Assembly (NCBI GenBank): GCA_002342665.1
Contig: DDQK01000018.1
Coordinates: 7,245-69,354 of the forward strand
Reading direction: 5' to 3'
Source: Prevotella sp. UBA2444
Lineage (GTDB): Bacteria; Bacteroidota; Bacteroidia; Bacteroidales; Bacteroidaceae
Length of the DNA stretch: 62,110 nt
Position numbers and translations under genes: made by a program. Positions 18,292-27,853 of the stretch are shown here, in pieces (position 1 is the first letter of the stretch; each line of letters opens with the position of its first letter). Below the pieces are notes generated by a model. That model did no database searches and was not told where the DNA came from. It worked only from the letters and a program-made list of their open reading frames with translations.

Positions 18292-21200
18292 TTAAGGCAG
18301 AACTTCGAGCATGTATATGGCATCGAGACTCCACAGCGCTGCATTGTTGGTGCTGATGCCATCCAACTCGTCGAGTGGTGCCGGAACTTCCGGTGGCAAC
18401 AACTGCCGGGCCTTGTCGGAAAGGAAGAGGTCGTTGTCGGCCTGTCCCCACAAGGCTTGCCATGTATTCTTGGCCCGAGTGGCATCACGGTCTAGCCAGG
18501 CGGCGTATGCTTCCAGACGACGTACGGGGAATGTGCTTCCCTGAATTTCGAAAGCCATCTGCTTATAGCGACGGGCAAAATCGGCCCAACATTCATTGAA
18601 CTTTCTTGCGTCCCTTTGGTAGCAAGCGTCCTTCGGCCGAGCGGGACATTGGACACTGAACATTAATTCGTTCATCAATTCAAATCCTCCCATGATGGTC
18701 AGCAGATGGTTGGTTTTACGAAGGTTGGGGTCACCGTCATAGCTGAGCCGCCCTGTAGCAGGGTCATAGCCCTTGGCAAGGTTGCCGGTAAAGATACCGT
18801 CAGGCAATTCTGCTATAGACTCCATACCCGCTACTATCTTGTCACGGTATTTCGTAGTACCAAAGCGTTCCCATTCCGTCATCCAGTTACCAGCATACGC
18901 TAACCAATCCGGACCGACACGCAGACGAGCTGGTGCACTGCAAGGGTATTTGCTAATAGGCTCTGCCAGGCGCATAGGATCGAGATGATAGAGGAGTGTA
19001 TCTGCATCTGTCTGTTCGCGCATCAGATCTCCCGTCCGCTCGTCTGTTGTCAAATAATAGTAAAATCTGTCAAAGGCAGCCTGACTGATACGGGCCTCCT
19101 TGGCGCCACATCCCCAATGGGTCACGTTATGACGACTGCCAAGGGGGGCAAAAGGCCCTATATGATAGGTATCCACCTCACTGCAGTGACGGGTCATCGC
19201 CTCAGCCATCTGCCAGATGTCGCTTCGCCCGGTACGGAGGAAATTGTACCAGAGCCACATCGGCGTGGCCAGTTCGGTATTATCCCAGGCAAAACCGCCC
19301 ACATCGTAACGCCACTCATGGCGCTCGGGGTCGTAGGCGTGCATCATATCGCCATAGTTCCAGAAGCCGTACCACTTGTTTTGCTCAATGGCTTTCTGGT
19401 AGAAGTCAATGTATTGTGACAGGCGGGCCTCCACCTTTCCCGACTTCGGCAATGACCAGATACCAAAAGCACGCTTCTCATAGAGATACTCCGGCGTGGG
19501 CAGCAGACGGGCATCGCTCATCACGCTGCTGGCCGTAGTCGAGAAGTCTGCCTTACCGTGATAGCCGTCAGAGGGCAATATCCACAGGATGTTGGTACGG
19601 GCTATACCGTATGGACTGCTCATTCCCTTCTGCACGTCCTCATAGCTGGCTATCAGGTCGTGAGCGATGGTGTCGTAGTGGCAGAGGTTCATCTCCTCAG
19701 CCTCTGGACTCCAAAGCCACATCGTCAGTTCCGCCTCATCGCTACGTGCCTTATCCACCTGAATAGTAGAGGGATAGGACTGCCAGAAATCCTTCAAGCC
19801 GACTCTCAAGCCTCCACTGACATCACCCACAAATGCATAGCCGGAGGCACGTCCACCAGTGAAGGTACCTATCCACGGACTCACATCGGTGGCCCGTTTG
19901 CGGATGGAGAAGGAGTTATCAGTTAGCTGCGACAGACGGTAGCCGTCCCACTGTGCCCAATGGTCGAGCAAGTGCTGATTCTGTTTGTTAAACTCCTTGT
20001 ATGCAGGAACCCGCTGACCAGCCATCTGCTCAGCCTGCAGGTTGCGGCGATTACCCTTTTCACCAATACGGAGGTCACGACGGCCATCGAGGGGCTGGAC
20101 AGGCTCTGACCAGACGCCTCCATCCTCCGTAGCAAAGGCGATGTGGCGATTATAGACCTCGTCGCGCATCGGCACCTTGAAGCGTACGCCGAGCGATGTT
20201 ATCAGATCCCGTTTCTCGTCACCATCATATAAAAAGGTATGCGCGAGGCGAATCTGTTCGCTGCCGGCATAGAAATAGAGACGCACCGTAAACGGCAGCC
20301 ACTCCCTTCCTGTGGCGGAACGGTGTGAGCCCTCCACCTTCACGACGGCTCGTACCATTCCTGAACGCTCCACCGACATGGAACGAATGACAGACTGGAA
20401 ATCGCCTTCGGCAGTGGAGGCAACAAGACAGGCCTGCCCCCCTACCCGCTTACCATCGAGACAAAGGCTATCAATCAGACAATTGCCACTTTTCGAAAGA
20501 TAGGCCTTCATGCGACCAGTATTGATGACAAGCTGCCCGGCACCATCATCGATGACGAGTCCACCAGCCACCTTTTGTTTCTTGCTCTTGGACTTCTGTT
20601 GTACCTTCACCTGCTTTGCATCAGCAGGAACGACGGCCGACAATCCTGCCCACTTCACGCTCCCGTCGGGCCACGAAGCCGTCACCCAGGCATCTGTAGG
20701 AATACCCTCGGAGAGTGTCAGCTGCGTCACATCCTTGAGTTCTCCCTGGGCGAAAGGCACACCAAACTCTATGGGTATACTCCCGGATAATCCGGAACAA
20801 GGGGATTCCCCAGAAAAAACAGGAACCGCGCCAATCCAATGCAATGGCACACCCGACGTCTTGTACGAGAGCACCGGCGTGTCGTAAAACTTGAAGTTCG
20901 TAATCCTCGTCCTTGAGAGCGTGGTGCGGAAACCAAACCAACCTTCCTCCAAAGGCTCAGGGTCGAGATAGTCGACGATACACTCGCCATCGACAAAAAT
21001 ACGTGTATGTCCATTCTTACTCTCAATCTTCCAGTGATACCAGTGATTCGCCTTCAGCAGATGCGCAGCATCCGTATACTCTTTCAGGATGGCAGGACGT
21101 TTCTGGGCATTCTCCACCCCAGCCTCGTCGCCATTGTACCGGCGGAAGCGGGTGGTAGTGTTATGGTTACCACCATAACCGAGATAATACATCTGTAGTG

Positions 21201-21567
21201 TGTAACAGCGCACGAAGATACCACTTCGCCAAGCAGCCCGAGCCCACAGGTCCTTGGCTTGCGGATCGCTGGCCAGCCAGAAGCAGTTCATGTCGCTCAG
21301 ACGGTCACCAGGCTGTCCTTCGTCCACCACCAGGGCGTCATATTCGACTGTCATCCCGGCCTTCATCTTCTCCTTACGCCAGAGAGTCAACCCCTTGGGA
21401 GACAACAGTTCGCAGGTATCACCATGGAACGTGACACGATAGTCGGGAGCCTCCGACTCCACACGCCAATACTTACCAAACTGTTTCTTGTTCAAGCCCG
21501 ACTCTGCAGCCCCAGCCCCTATCACGAAACAAGCCAGCATGCTCAATACGAAAAGTCTTTTCCTCAT
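18292..21567 (-). CDS. Secreted exo-rhamnogalacturonan-lyase-like protein (DUF6250 + PcRGLX/YetA-like)
   Basis: 1091 aa from the ATG at 21567, which begins a clean signal peptide ('RKRLFVLSMLACFVIGAGA'); the open frame extends 22 codons further but crosses the promoter. Residues about 25-220 resemble DUF6250 ('KYWRVESEAPDYRVTFHGDTCELLSPKG...MTVEYDALVVDEG'), a lectin-like fold. A RIFT-barrel segment follows ('IPIEFGVPFAQGEL...ASWPDGSVKWAGL'), then a central domain and a long C-terminal alpha/alpha toroid. This order matches the PcRGLX/YetA family, whose fungal member (PL26) removes unsaturated disaccharides from RG-I ends. Role here: exo-trimming of RG-I fragments, probably in the periplasm. 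It is a single-gene unit with its own promoter and terminator. Confidence 0.82.
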   Translation of the reverse strand: MRKRLFVLSMLACFVIGAGAAESGLNKKQFGKYWRVESEAPDYRVTFHGDTCELLSPKGLTLWRKEKMKAGMTVEYDALVVDEGQPGDRLSDMNCFWLASDPQAKDLWARAAWRSGIFVRCYTLQMYYLGYGGNHNTTTRFRRYNGDEAGVENAQKRPAILKEYTDAAHLLKANHWYHWKIESKNGHTRIFVDGECIVDYLDPEPLEEGWFGFRTTLSRTRITNFKFYDTPVLSYKTSGVPLHWIGAVPVFSGESPCSGLSGSIPIEFGVPFAQGELKDVTQLTLSEGIPTDAWVTASWPDGSVKWAGLSAVVPADAKQVKVQQKSKSKKQKVAGGLVIDDGAGQLVINTGRMKAYLSKSGNCLIDSLCLDGKRVGGQACLVASTAEGDFQSVIRSMSVERSGMVRAVVKVEGSHRSATGREWLPFTVRLYFYAGSEQIRLAHTFLYDGDEKRDLITSLGVRFKVPMRDEVYNRHIAFATEDGGVWSEPVQPLDGRRDLRIGEKGNRRNLQAEQMAGQRVPAYKEFNKQNQHLLDHWAQWDGYRLSQLTDNSFSIRKRATDVSPWIGTFTGGRASGYAFVGDVSGGLRVGLKDFWQSYPSTIQVDKARSDEAELTMWLWSPEAEEMNLCHYDTIAHDLIASYEDVQKGMSSPYGIARTNILWILPSDGYHGKADFSTTASSVMSDARLLPTPEYLYEKRAFGIWSLPKSGKVEARLSQYIDFYQKAIEQNKWYGFWNYGDMMHAYDPERHEWRYDVGGFAWDNTELATPMWLWYNFLRTGRSDIWQMAEAMTRHCSEVDTYHIGPFAPLGSRHNVTHWGCGAKEARISQAAFDRFYYYLTTDERTGDLMREQTDADTLLYHLDPMRLAEPISKYPCSAPARLRVGPDWLAYAGNWMTEWERFGTTKYRDKIVAGMESIAELPDGIFTGNLAKGYDPATGRLSYDGDPNLRKTNHLLTIMGGFELMNELMFSVQCPARPKDACYQRDARKFNECWADFARRYKQMAFEIQGSTFPVRRLEAYAAWLDRDATRAKNTWQALWGQADNDLFLSDKARQLLPPEVPAPLDELDGISTNNAALWSLDAIYMLEVLP

Positions 21568-21594
21568 TTTTGTCTTGTTTTTAGTAGTTTGCTG

Positions 21595-21626
21595 CAAAGG
21601 TAAGCATTTTCCACTGAACCGCCAAA
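21595..21626 (-). promoter_or_regulatory. Promoter of the exo-lyase gene
   Basis: TTTG (21623-21626), 20-bp spacer, TACCTTTG (21595-21602) on the minus strand. It is immediately downstream of the small-ORF terminator. Confidence 0.78.
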
Positions 21627-21638
21627 CAATCATAAAGA

Positions 21639-21668
21639 AAAAGTGATGAGCCTCGACTCACCACTTTT
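21639..21668 (-). terminator. Terminator after the 33-codon ORF
   Basis: A 12-bp stem, AAAAGTGATGAG (21639-21650) with CTCACCACTTTT (21657-21668), one wobble pair, loop of 6. On the minus strand it reads into TTTTTCTTT. Confidence 0.75.
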
Positions 21669-21679
21669 ACCTCTTTCTC

Positions 21680-21781
21680 TCAATTGTACCAAATAGATGT
21701 GTTCAGTTTGGGTTCGAAACTGTCGACACGTTTTCGGTCGATCTTCACTTCTTGTTCTGAGTTCTTGTTCTTAGTTGACAT
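21680..21781 (-). CDS. 33-residue small protein of unknown function with a consensus Shine-Dalgarno site
   Basis: An ATG at 21781 is preceded at 6 nt by a perfect AGGAGGT, very unusual in Bacteroidetes, where most genes here lack a recognisable site. The frame is 33 codons, highly charged at the start (MSTKNKNSEQEV) and ending 'LNTSIWYN'. It has no signal peptide or membrane segment. A TATATTTG box lies 32 bp upstream of the ATG and an intrinsic terminator 12 bp past the stop, so it forms its own short transcript of about 165 nt. It sits between a GH2 gene and the exo-lyase gene on the same strand. I do not recognise the family. Alternatively the RNA could be the functional product. Confidence 0.6.
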   Translation of the reverse strand: MSTKNKNSEQEVKIDRKRVDSFEPKLNTSIWYN

Positions 21782-21812
21782 AAGCGTACCTCCTATAGTT
21801 AGTTTGACACCA

Positions 21813-21845
21813 CAAATATAAGGAAAAATGTGATACGTTAGTCAA
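21813..21845 (-). promoter_or_regulatory. Promoter of the 33-codon ORF
   Basis: The -7 box TATATTTG (21813-21820) is exact. A TTG at 21843-21845 gives a slightly long 22-bp spacer. The predicted start near 21806 leaves a leader of about 25 nt. Confidence 0.6.
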
Positions 21846-21913
21846 TCCGCCACCTTATTTAATACTTATTTAACATTTTTCGGTACTTTCTTGCAACAAT
21901 ATTCACAATAGTT

Positions 21914-24900
21914 TCACTTTAGTGACTCCAGGAACTCTACTTCCACGATGCGCAGCTCATTCTTTGTCTCGCCCCCGTTCTTAGCCTTGAAGAGGTCGAG
22001 CTCACCAGCAGCAGGCTCTGCCACCTCGACGATACCACCAAAGGCATCCTTGTCCTTTCCGGCTCCTTTCAGACGTATTGTGATCTCGCTGGTCTTCACA
22101 GGTTTTGTCGGTTTCAGATGCACATAGCCCAAACTGCGAGGTGTCTCACCACTCCAGATGAGCTGCTTGCCAGCATATATCTCAAGGGGATAACTGCGCA
22201 GACGCCAGCCAGTAAGTTTCATGCAGATATCACTGACGAGGGCTTTCTTTGCCAACTTATAGGTGATCCAGGCCGTAGAGAGCCTGCCGTCATTCTTCCA
22301 TTCGGAGAGTTCGTTGTCGTCGTAGCTGTTTGAAGCATGATCGGAGTCGAAGCCGGCTTTGGAACCGACGATGTCGACTCCCACCGAACGGGCGGTGAAG
22401 GAGGGTGCCAACGGCGTTTCACCTCTGTCGAGCCTGCCCTTTAGCAATTGCTGTGGCAGATACGCTGAAGCGTCCCCCCGCAGCTTTTCACTTTTCACTT
22501 TCAGATAGGCAGGCTTCAATCCCTCCGCGTAAGCAGAAAGAGTGATTTCCCCTGCAGTAGTGGTGGTCCGAACCAGCACACGGTTGACACCGCACTCCAC
22601 AGGCAAATCGCAACTACCGACATAGTTGTCTGAAACATTCTTTGTAGCTGCTGCATCGAGCAGGCCCTCCTTGCGATTGGTATCAGGACGCTGCAGTTCT
22701 TTATTGTTGCGGGTACCGATACCGCCAATCCACTTGCCTTCGCCCCACATTTCGAAATGGATCATACGATCATCGAGCGGACAGCGACGGCCTTCCTTGT
22801 CAAGCACCTCTACCTGATAGAGAATCATGTCAGCACCGTCGGCCTTCGTGCCAAGCGGATTCTGAATAGCTGTAAGCTTGAGGGTGGCAGGGTCACCGGC
22901 GGTCTCTACCCGATAGCGACTTCCATCCGTACCAACGGCCTCGATCACTCCCGGCTCGTAAGCGACATTGTCGAACGTAAAGAGATAACGATACTGCTGG
23001 TGGCCCTTACCGAGCGATTTGCCATTGAGGAACAGCTCCACCTCATCGGCAGTAGATACCACATAGACAGGCTTCACCGTTCCCGGTTTGTAGTTCCAGT
23101 GTCCGATGATGTAGGTACGCGGTATCTCGTCGTCCACCCATCCACTCCACATCACCTGATGGGCGAAGAAAGCATCCTTCGGAATTCGCATGGCATCTGT
23201 GACACCGCTCATACGGAAATTAGATTCACCGCGATGGTGGGTGTTAGTGTCAGAGAACACAATCTTCACTCCGCCCGACGAGACACGTGTGCCCGTGCCG
23301 GGACGCTCCAGCCAGTAGTCATACCAACGGCGAACCATACCAACGGCAAACTGGTCCATGTTGTGATTATAGTCGGGAGCCGGATTGCCACGATACAGCG
23401 GGCCGTCACCTTCCTTGTGGTAGGGATAACTCCAGTCGTCCCAGTATTTACGCAGTCCCTCGTCACGGTTGTACTCCATCGCCCACATGGGGTGCTTCTT
23501 CGACTTGTTGATATAGAGCATCTCGCCGCCATACTCGGCCTCGTCGATGTCGAGCATCTCACGGCTTCCAATGGCACGTCCGCCACAGGGGTCGTACTCA
23601 TCGCGTATCTTCTTCATCTCCACCATGTGCTCGCGGCTGATGCTCTCGTTGCCACACTCATAGAAGAGGATGGAGGGATTGTTGCGGTTGTAGATGATGG
23701 CATCACGCATCAGTGCCGTGCGCTGTTCCCAGCGAGGTCCCGTCACATCCTTCTCGGCATCGCCGGCAGGCATGGCCTGAATGAGTCCCACACGATCGCA
23801 CGACTCGATGTCCTGCTTCCAGGGCGTGACGTGCATCCAGCGCACAAGGTTACCTCCCGACTCCACCATCAGACCGTTGGAGTAGTCACTCAGCCAGGCG
23901 GGCACGGAGAGTCCCACGCCGGGCCACTCATTCGAGGTGCGCTGGGCGTAGCCGTGCATCATCAAGCAGCGGTCGTTGAGCCATATCTTACCCTCGCCGA
24001 AGCGGGTCTTGCGGAAGCCGGTTCTTGTTGCGACAATGTCGCAACACACTGTATCTTCCTCGAGCGAGGTTTTAACGGTATAGAGATAGCCATAGCCCCA
24101 CGACCAGAAGTGTAGACCACCGACCTCCTGCGCGGCCTTCACAATTCCCTGTTCACCCGGCTGAAATGTCACCGGCTCGCTCTTGAAACGGGCCACTTCC
24201 TTGCCGTCCGCATCGATCATCTGCACGTTGTAAGTGAAACTTCGGGCCTTCGAATCCTCATTCCTCACCTGCGACTCAGCATGGATTACAGCCTTGTGAC
24301 CAACGATGTCGAAGTCGGTTGCATAGACGTAGGTGCCCGTCGTACCGAGGTTCGAATAGAGGGGCAGCGTCTGGTAAAGTTTGTCTGTCACGTGCAGGTA
24401 AACATTCTTGGGAATACCTCCATAGTTGGCATTGAAGTTGCGGTCGTTCCACTGGTAGCGGCTTTCATACTGCCGCGAACGATAGGTCCAGCTGTTGTCG
24501 CAGCGCACAGCCAGCACGTTTTCTCCTTTAATAATAAAAGGTGTCAAGTCGAAACCACAGGCCATTACACCATTCTCACTATAGCCGAGATGCTGACCGT
24601 TGAGATAGAAGTCGGCTCCCTGACGCACACCCTCGAACTCGACAAACACCTTCTTGCGCTCTGTATCCGGCAACTTAAAAACTTTCCGATACCATACAAT
24701 TGTGTCAGTCAAGTCGACAATGTCCTTGCGAAATGCCTCATCACCATTGAAGGCGTAGGGCAGCGTCACCTGTCGCCAACGGCTGTCGTCGAAATAAGGC
24801 TCCACTGCATCGGGAAAGTCACCGACGCAAAGCCGCCAATCACTGTTGAAATTCAGTCTTTTACGCTCTACAGCTCCTGTCGACATGCATACGACTGTCA

Positions 24901-24940
24901 GAAGCATCACGGTTAGGATAGTCTTTAGTAGTTTCATCAT
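21914..24940 (-). CDS. Secreted GH2-family glycoside hydrolase with C-terminal F5/8-type module
   Basis: 1008 aa with a signal peptide (cleavage near residue 23). Domains in order: GH2 sugar-binding jelly roll (about 28-200, 'NFNSDWRLCVGDFPDA...VTLPYAFN...GVRQGADFYLNGQHLGYSENG'), Ig-like domain, TIM barrel with acid/base Glu432 in 'FYECGNES', then DUF4982-like strands ('VYVVSTADEVELFLNGKSLGK'). The last 150 residues resemble an F5/8 type C carbohydrate-binding module. The nucleophile is probably the Glu in 'WAMEYNRDEG'. GH2 enzymes in RG-I loci remove galactose, glucuronate or similar side groups; the exact substrate is not evident. It is third in the DUF362-GH2-GH2 operon, 12 bp after the previous gene. 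Confidence 0.9.
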   Translation of the reverse strand: MMKLLKTILTVMLLTVVCMSTGAVERKRLNFNSDWRLCVGDFPDAVEPYFDDSRWRQVTLPYAFNGDEAFRKDIVDLTDTIVWYRKVFKLPDTERKKVFVEFEGVRQGADFYLNGQHLGYSENGVMACGFDLTPFIIKGENVLAVRCDNSWTYRSRQYESRYQWNDRNFNANYGGIPKNVYLHVTDKLYQTLPLYSNLGTTGTYVYATDFDIVGHKAVIHAESQVRNEDSKARSFTYNVQMIDADGKEVARFKSEPVTFQPGEQGIVKAAQEVGGLHFWSWGYGYLYTVKTSLEEDTVCCDIVATRTGFRKTRFGEGKIWLNDRCLMMHGYAQRTSNEWPGVGLSVPAWLSDYSNGLMVESGGNLVRWMHVTPWKQDIESCDRVGLIQAMPAGDAEKDVTGPRWEQRTALMRDAIIYNRNNPSILFYECGNESISREHMVEMKKIRDEYDPCGGRAIGSREMLDIDEAEYGGEMLYINKSKKHPMWAMEYNRDEGLRKYWDDWSYPYHKEGDGPLYRGNPAPDYNHNMDQFAVGMVRRWYDYWLERPGTGTRVSSGGVKIVFSDTNTHHRGESNFRMSGVTDAMRIPKDAFFAHQVMWSGWVDDEIPRTYIIGHWNYKPGTVKPVYVVSTADEVELFLNGKSLGKGHQQYRYLFTFDNVAYEPGVIEAVGTDGSRYRVETAGDPATLKLTAIQNPLGTKADGADMILYQVEVLDKEGRRCPLDDRMIHFEMWGEGKWIGGIGTRNNKELQRPDTNRKEGLLDAAATKNVSDNYVGSCDLPVECGVNRVLVRTTTTAGEITLSAYAEGLKPAYLKVKSEKLRGDASAYLPQQLLKGRLDRGETPLAPSFTARSVGVDIVGSKAGFDSDHASNSYDDNELSEWKNDGRLSTAWITYKLAKKALVSDICMKLTGWRLRSYPLEIYAGKQLIWSGETPRSLGYVHLKPTKPVKTSEITIRLKGAGKDKDAFGGIVEVAEPAAGELDLFKAKNGGETKNELRIVEVEFLESLK

Positions 24941-24952
24941 CCTTAGTATTTA

Positions 24953-27853
24953 TTATTCTGTGATATCATTATAACGCATCAGGTAAGTATCATATTGCGT
25001 CACGAAGGGCTTAAATGGTGCAGCGATGGTACGCGGATGGTCAAAAAGATCATGGATGAGCTGCGGCACATTCTTCGCATCAACGCGATAGAGCCAGAAG
25101 TCGCCGCTCACCGTGCCCACCTCCTTGGCGATGACGGGGAAGGCTGTCTGACGGAACTTCGGTCCCTGTCCAGAAACGGCAGCATTATAAGAAACGACGA
25201 TGCCTCGGTCTGTCTGTTCGAAGTTGACATTGCCGTTCCGACAGAAGAGCAGCAGGCCTCCTCCGTTCTTATCTGTCAGCAGAGCGGCATCCACACCCCG
25301 ACGGTTGCCTTCGAAGTAAAGGTCTCCCTGCTGCTTGCTCCAGAAGCCATAGCGACCAGCCCGGTAGCGACCGGGGTAAGTGGGCAACGGTCCATTGCCT
25401 ATCCACTGCACGCGGTCGATGTTCTTGTCGAGCAAGAAGGCGATGCCGAGTTCCGTGAGAACGGTATCCGTGGTGTCGGGGGTCAGTGAGAAGGTATAGT
25501 GCATGGCATTGCCAGCAGGCTCGGTTTTGATGTCGGCAGCGATAGGGCCTGCCGTCTTGCCGTCTGCCGAGAGGCGAAGCAGATAGCGTTCCAGTCGTTT
25601 GCCTACGAGTTTCACCATTTCGCCAAGCGTGGCCTTTCGGCCTGCACGCACCAGTATGCCATCCTGAACCACACTCATCGGATCGCCAGATTTTGCTGTC
25701 AGTCTAGCCAGAAGTCGGGGCGTCAGATCACTGGGGTTGACGGGGATTGACTGATGCAGGAAGGTATTACCCTGAGCGTCGGTGATGGTGATATGAAGCA
25801 GGCAGATGCGAGAGGCATCGGGGGGCGTTGGCAGTGCCAACGTATACGGGACGGAGACATGAGGGGCGCAGTCGGGGCTGAAGGCGCCACGAACCAGCGT
25901 ATCGCGGTCTTCCGAATAGACCCAGCTGAAGGTGACATTATCCTTCAGGTTGAGGAAGTCGTAGCGGTTGGTGATGTTCAGCCGCAGCGTGCCGTCAGCC
26001 GTCGTCAGAATGCTGTCTGTGACGAAGGCCCGGGCGTAGTTGTGCTGCAGCTCATAGTAGTTGGGCAGTGGCGTGCGGTCGGCATAGAGCAGACCGTCGG
26101 TGCCCTTGTTGCCGTACATCTCGAAGCCGGCATTCTTAGATGTATATACCTTTTCTTCGTAGCCGTATTTAAGTGAAGAGTGAAGCGTGTCTTCACTTCC
26201 AAAAGGCATGCCCTGGTCCACCCATTCCCATACCGAGCCACCGGCAATGCCGGGCGTGCGCTGGATGATCTCCCACTGGCGGTCGTGATCCTCGAAGGAG
26301 ATGCCGAGCGTATGACAGTATTCGGTGAAGATGACGGGACGGTCGCGGTGCTGATAAAAACCTGCTATCTGGCCCGTCGTGGGATAGTGGGGCGTGTAGA
26401 TGGGAGCCGGCGATGGGAAGCCCTTGGCATCCTTGCCCTCGAAGAAGCGGCGGAAATAGCTGCCCACCTGTGGATAGCAGTAGGGGCGCGACGAGTCGAG
26501 CTGCGTCTTCACATAGTCGCCCAAACGGATGCAGATGTCTGTCAGCGGATTCTCGTTGCCCAAGCTCCAGATGAGTACCGACGGATGGTTCTTGTCGCGG
26601 CGGATGGTGGCCTGGGCGCGCTGCTGCAGCACGGGATAGAACTCTTCCTTCGAGAGGTTCTTGTCGCCGTAGCCAAAGGGCACCTCGTCGATGACGTAGA
26701 AGCCAAGCGAGTCGGCCAGTTCGTAGAATCGTGGCTCGCGGGGGTAGTGCGAGGTGCGGATGTAGTTCACCGAGGCTTCCTTCATCAGATTCATGTCGCG
26801 AAGGGTCAGGTCATCGCTGATGACCTTCACTGAACGGGGGTCGGTGCTGTGGCAGGTGACACCGCGCAGTTTGATGGGCTGGCCGTTGAGCTTCAGGATG
26901 TTGCCATCGATAGTGAGCTCACGGAAGCCGAACCGATGCTCGAAGGTCTGTATCGGCCTGCCCTTCTCGAGGAGCGTCGTACGCAACTTATATAAATAAG
27001 GTGTCTCTGCCGTCCACAACCTAGGGGATGATAACGACAACTTGGACAACAAAGGCAACTTTTTGATGGCTTCACAGCAATTGGCGACGAGATGGCCTTG
27101 AGCGTCGATTACCTCATGCTTCAACTCGAAGCCTTTACCTGGATTCGCCAGTTTGGTTTCCACACTCACCTCTCCCGTATTCTTCGTCCGGATAGTCAGG
27201 TCGGCAAGATGCATCTTGGGGACGGCCATCAGCGTCACATCGCGAAAAATGCCATTCGGTGCCCAGTCATCGTTGTAGTCGAAGTCGCTGCCGGGGAACT
27301 GTGAGATGACACGCATGGCCAGCTGCTGCGCTCCACGGCCTTTCAGACAGTCGGTGATGTCGAACAACGCCGTGTTATAGCCTGACCGCCACTGGCCGGC
27401 TTTCTTGCCGTTGACCCACAGGTCGTAGCCGTAGAGCACACCGTCGAAACGCAGTACGATGCGCATGCCACGCCATGCTTCGGGCACATTGAACGATGTC
27501 CGATAGTAGCCCGTCAGCGGCAGAGCCTTGTCGTAGCTCGGCTTGCAGAAGCCATAGGCCTCCCAACAACCGGGCACGGGAATCTTGCTCCACGTCTCAT
27601 CCTCAACGGGCACAGCCGTCTGGTCATCGATACCGTCGACAACTTTCAGCCTCCACTCACCGTTGAGACTCTTCTTCATTGTCGAATCCGTCACGGGCAG
27701 GATACCTTGAAAAGCATCCACTATCTGGGCAGTGGAGGTAAGAGGTAAGAGGTAAGAGGTAAGAGATATGACAATCAAGCAGATGAAACGGGCAAGAACT
27801 ATTCTCTCACCTCTCACCTCTAACCTCTCACCTCCAAATCTATTCTTCATCAT
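24953..27853 (-). CDS. Secreted GH2-family beta-galactosidase-like enzyme
   Basis: 966 aa. Domains: GH2 jelly roll ('SLNGEWRLK...IPVPGCWEAYGF...GYYRTSFNVPEAW'), Ig-like domain, TIM barrel with acid/base Glu434 ('WSLGNEN') and nucleophile Glu511 ('IFTEYCH'), 77 residues apart as usual. A C-terminal beta-galactosidase small-chain-like domain follows ('VQWIGNGPLPTYPGRYRAGRYG'). The product probably removes beta-galactose from RG-I side chains in the periplasm. The start overlaps the stop of the upstream gene (ATGA), which couples translation. The N-terminus is odd: about 17 charged residues precede the hydrophobic core, and both are encoded by complementary period-7 arrays (27735-27838). The true start could be internal, but no better ATG gives a signal peptide. 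Confidence 0.92.
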   Translation of the reverse strand: MMKNRFGGERLEVRGERIVLARFICLIVISLTSYLLPLTSTAQIVDAFQGILPVTDSTMKKSLNGEWRLKVVDGIDDQTAVPVEDETWSKIPVPGCWEAYGFCKPSYDKALPLTGYYRTSFNVPEAWRGMRIVLRFDGVLYGYDLWVNGKKAGQWRSGYNTALFDITDCLKGRGAQQLAMRVISQFPGSDFDYNDDWAPNGIFRDVTLMAVPKMHLADLTIRTKNTGEVSVETKLANPGKGFELKHEVIDAQGHLVANCCEAIKKLPLLSKLSLSSPRLWTAETPYLYKLRTTLLEKGRPIQTFEHRFGFRELTIDGNILKLNGQPIKLRGVTCHSTDPRSVKVISDDLTLRDMNLMKEASVNYIRTSHYPREPRFYELADSLGFYVIDEVPFGYGDKNLSKEEFYPVLQQRAQATIRRDKNHPSVLIWSLGNENPLTDICIRLGDYVKTQLDSSRPYCYPQVGSYFRRFFEGKDAKGFPSPAPIYTPHYPTTGQIAGFYQHRDRPVIFTEYCHTLGISFEDHDRQWEIIQRTPGIAGGSVWEWVDQGMPFGSEDTLHSSLKYGYEEKVYTSKNAGFEMYGNKGTDGLLYADRTPLPNYYELQHNYARAFVTDSILTTADGTLRLNITNRYDFLNLKDNVTFSWVYSEDRDTLVRGAFSPDCAPHVSVPYTLALPTPPDASRICLLHITITDAQGNTFLHQSIPVNPSDLTPRLLARLTAKSGDPMSVVQDGILVRAGRKATLGEMVKLVGKRLERYLLRLSADGKTAGPIAADIKTEPAGNAMHYTFSLTPDTTDTVLTELGIAFLLDKNIDRVQWIGNGPLPTYPGRYRAGRYGFWSKQQGDLYFEGNRRGVDAALLTDKNGGGLLLFCRNGNVNFEQTDRGIVVSYNAAVSGQGPKFRQTAFPVIAKEVGTVSGDFWLYRVDAKNVPQLIHDLFDHPRTIAAPFKPFVTQYDTYLMRYNDITE
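27735..27838. repeat. Paired, inverted period-7 arrays in the GH2 signal-peptide region
   Basis: (GAGGTAA)x4 at 27735-27762 and a CTCTCAC-type x4 array at 27804-27831 (plus partial units). The two are near-complementary, with about 40 bp between. In the mRNA they would form a stem of about 30 bp, with G-U pairs, starting near codon 6 of the GH2 gene. Confidence 0.75.
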
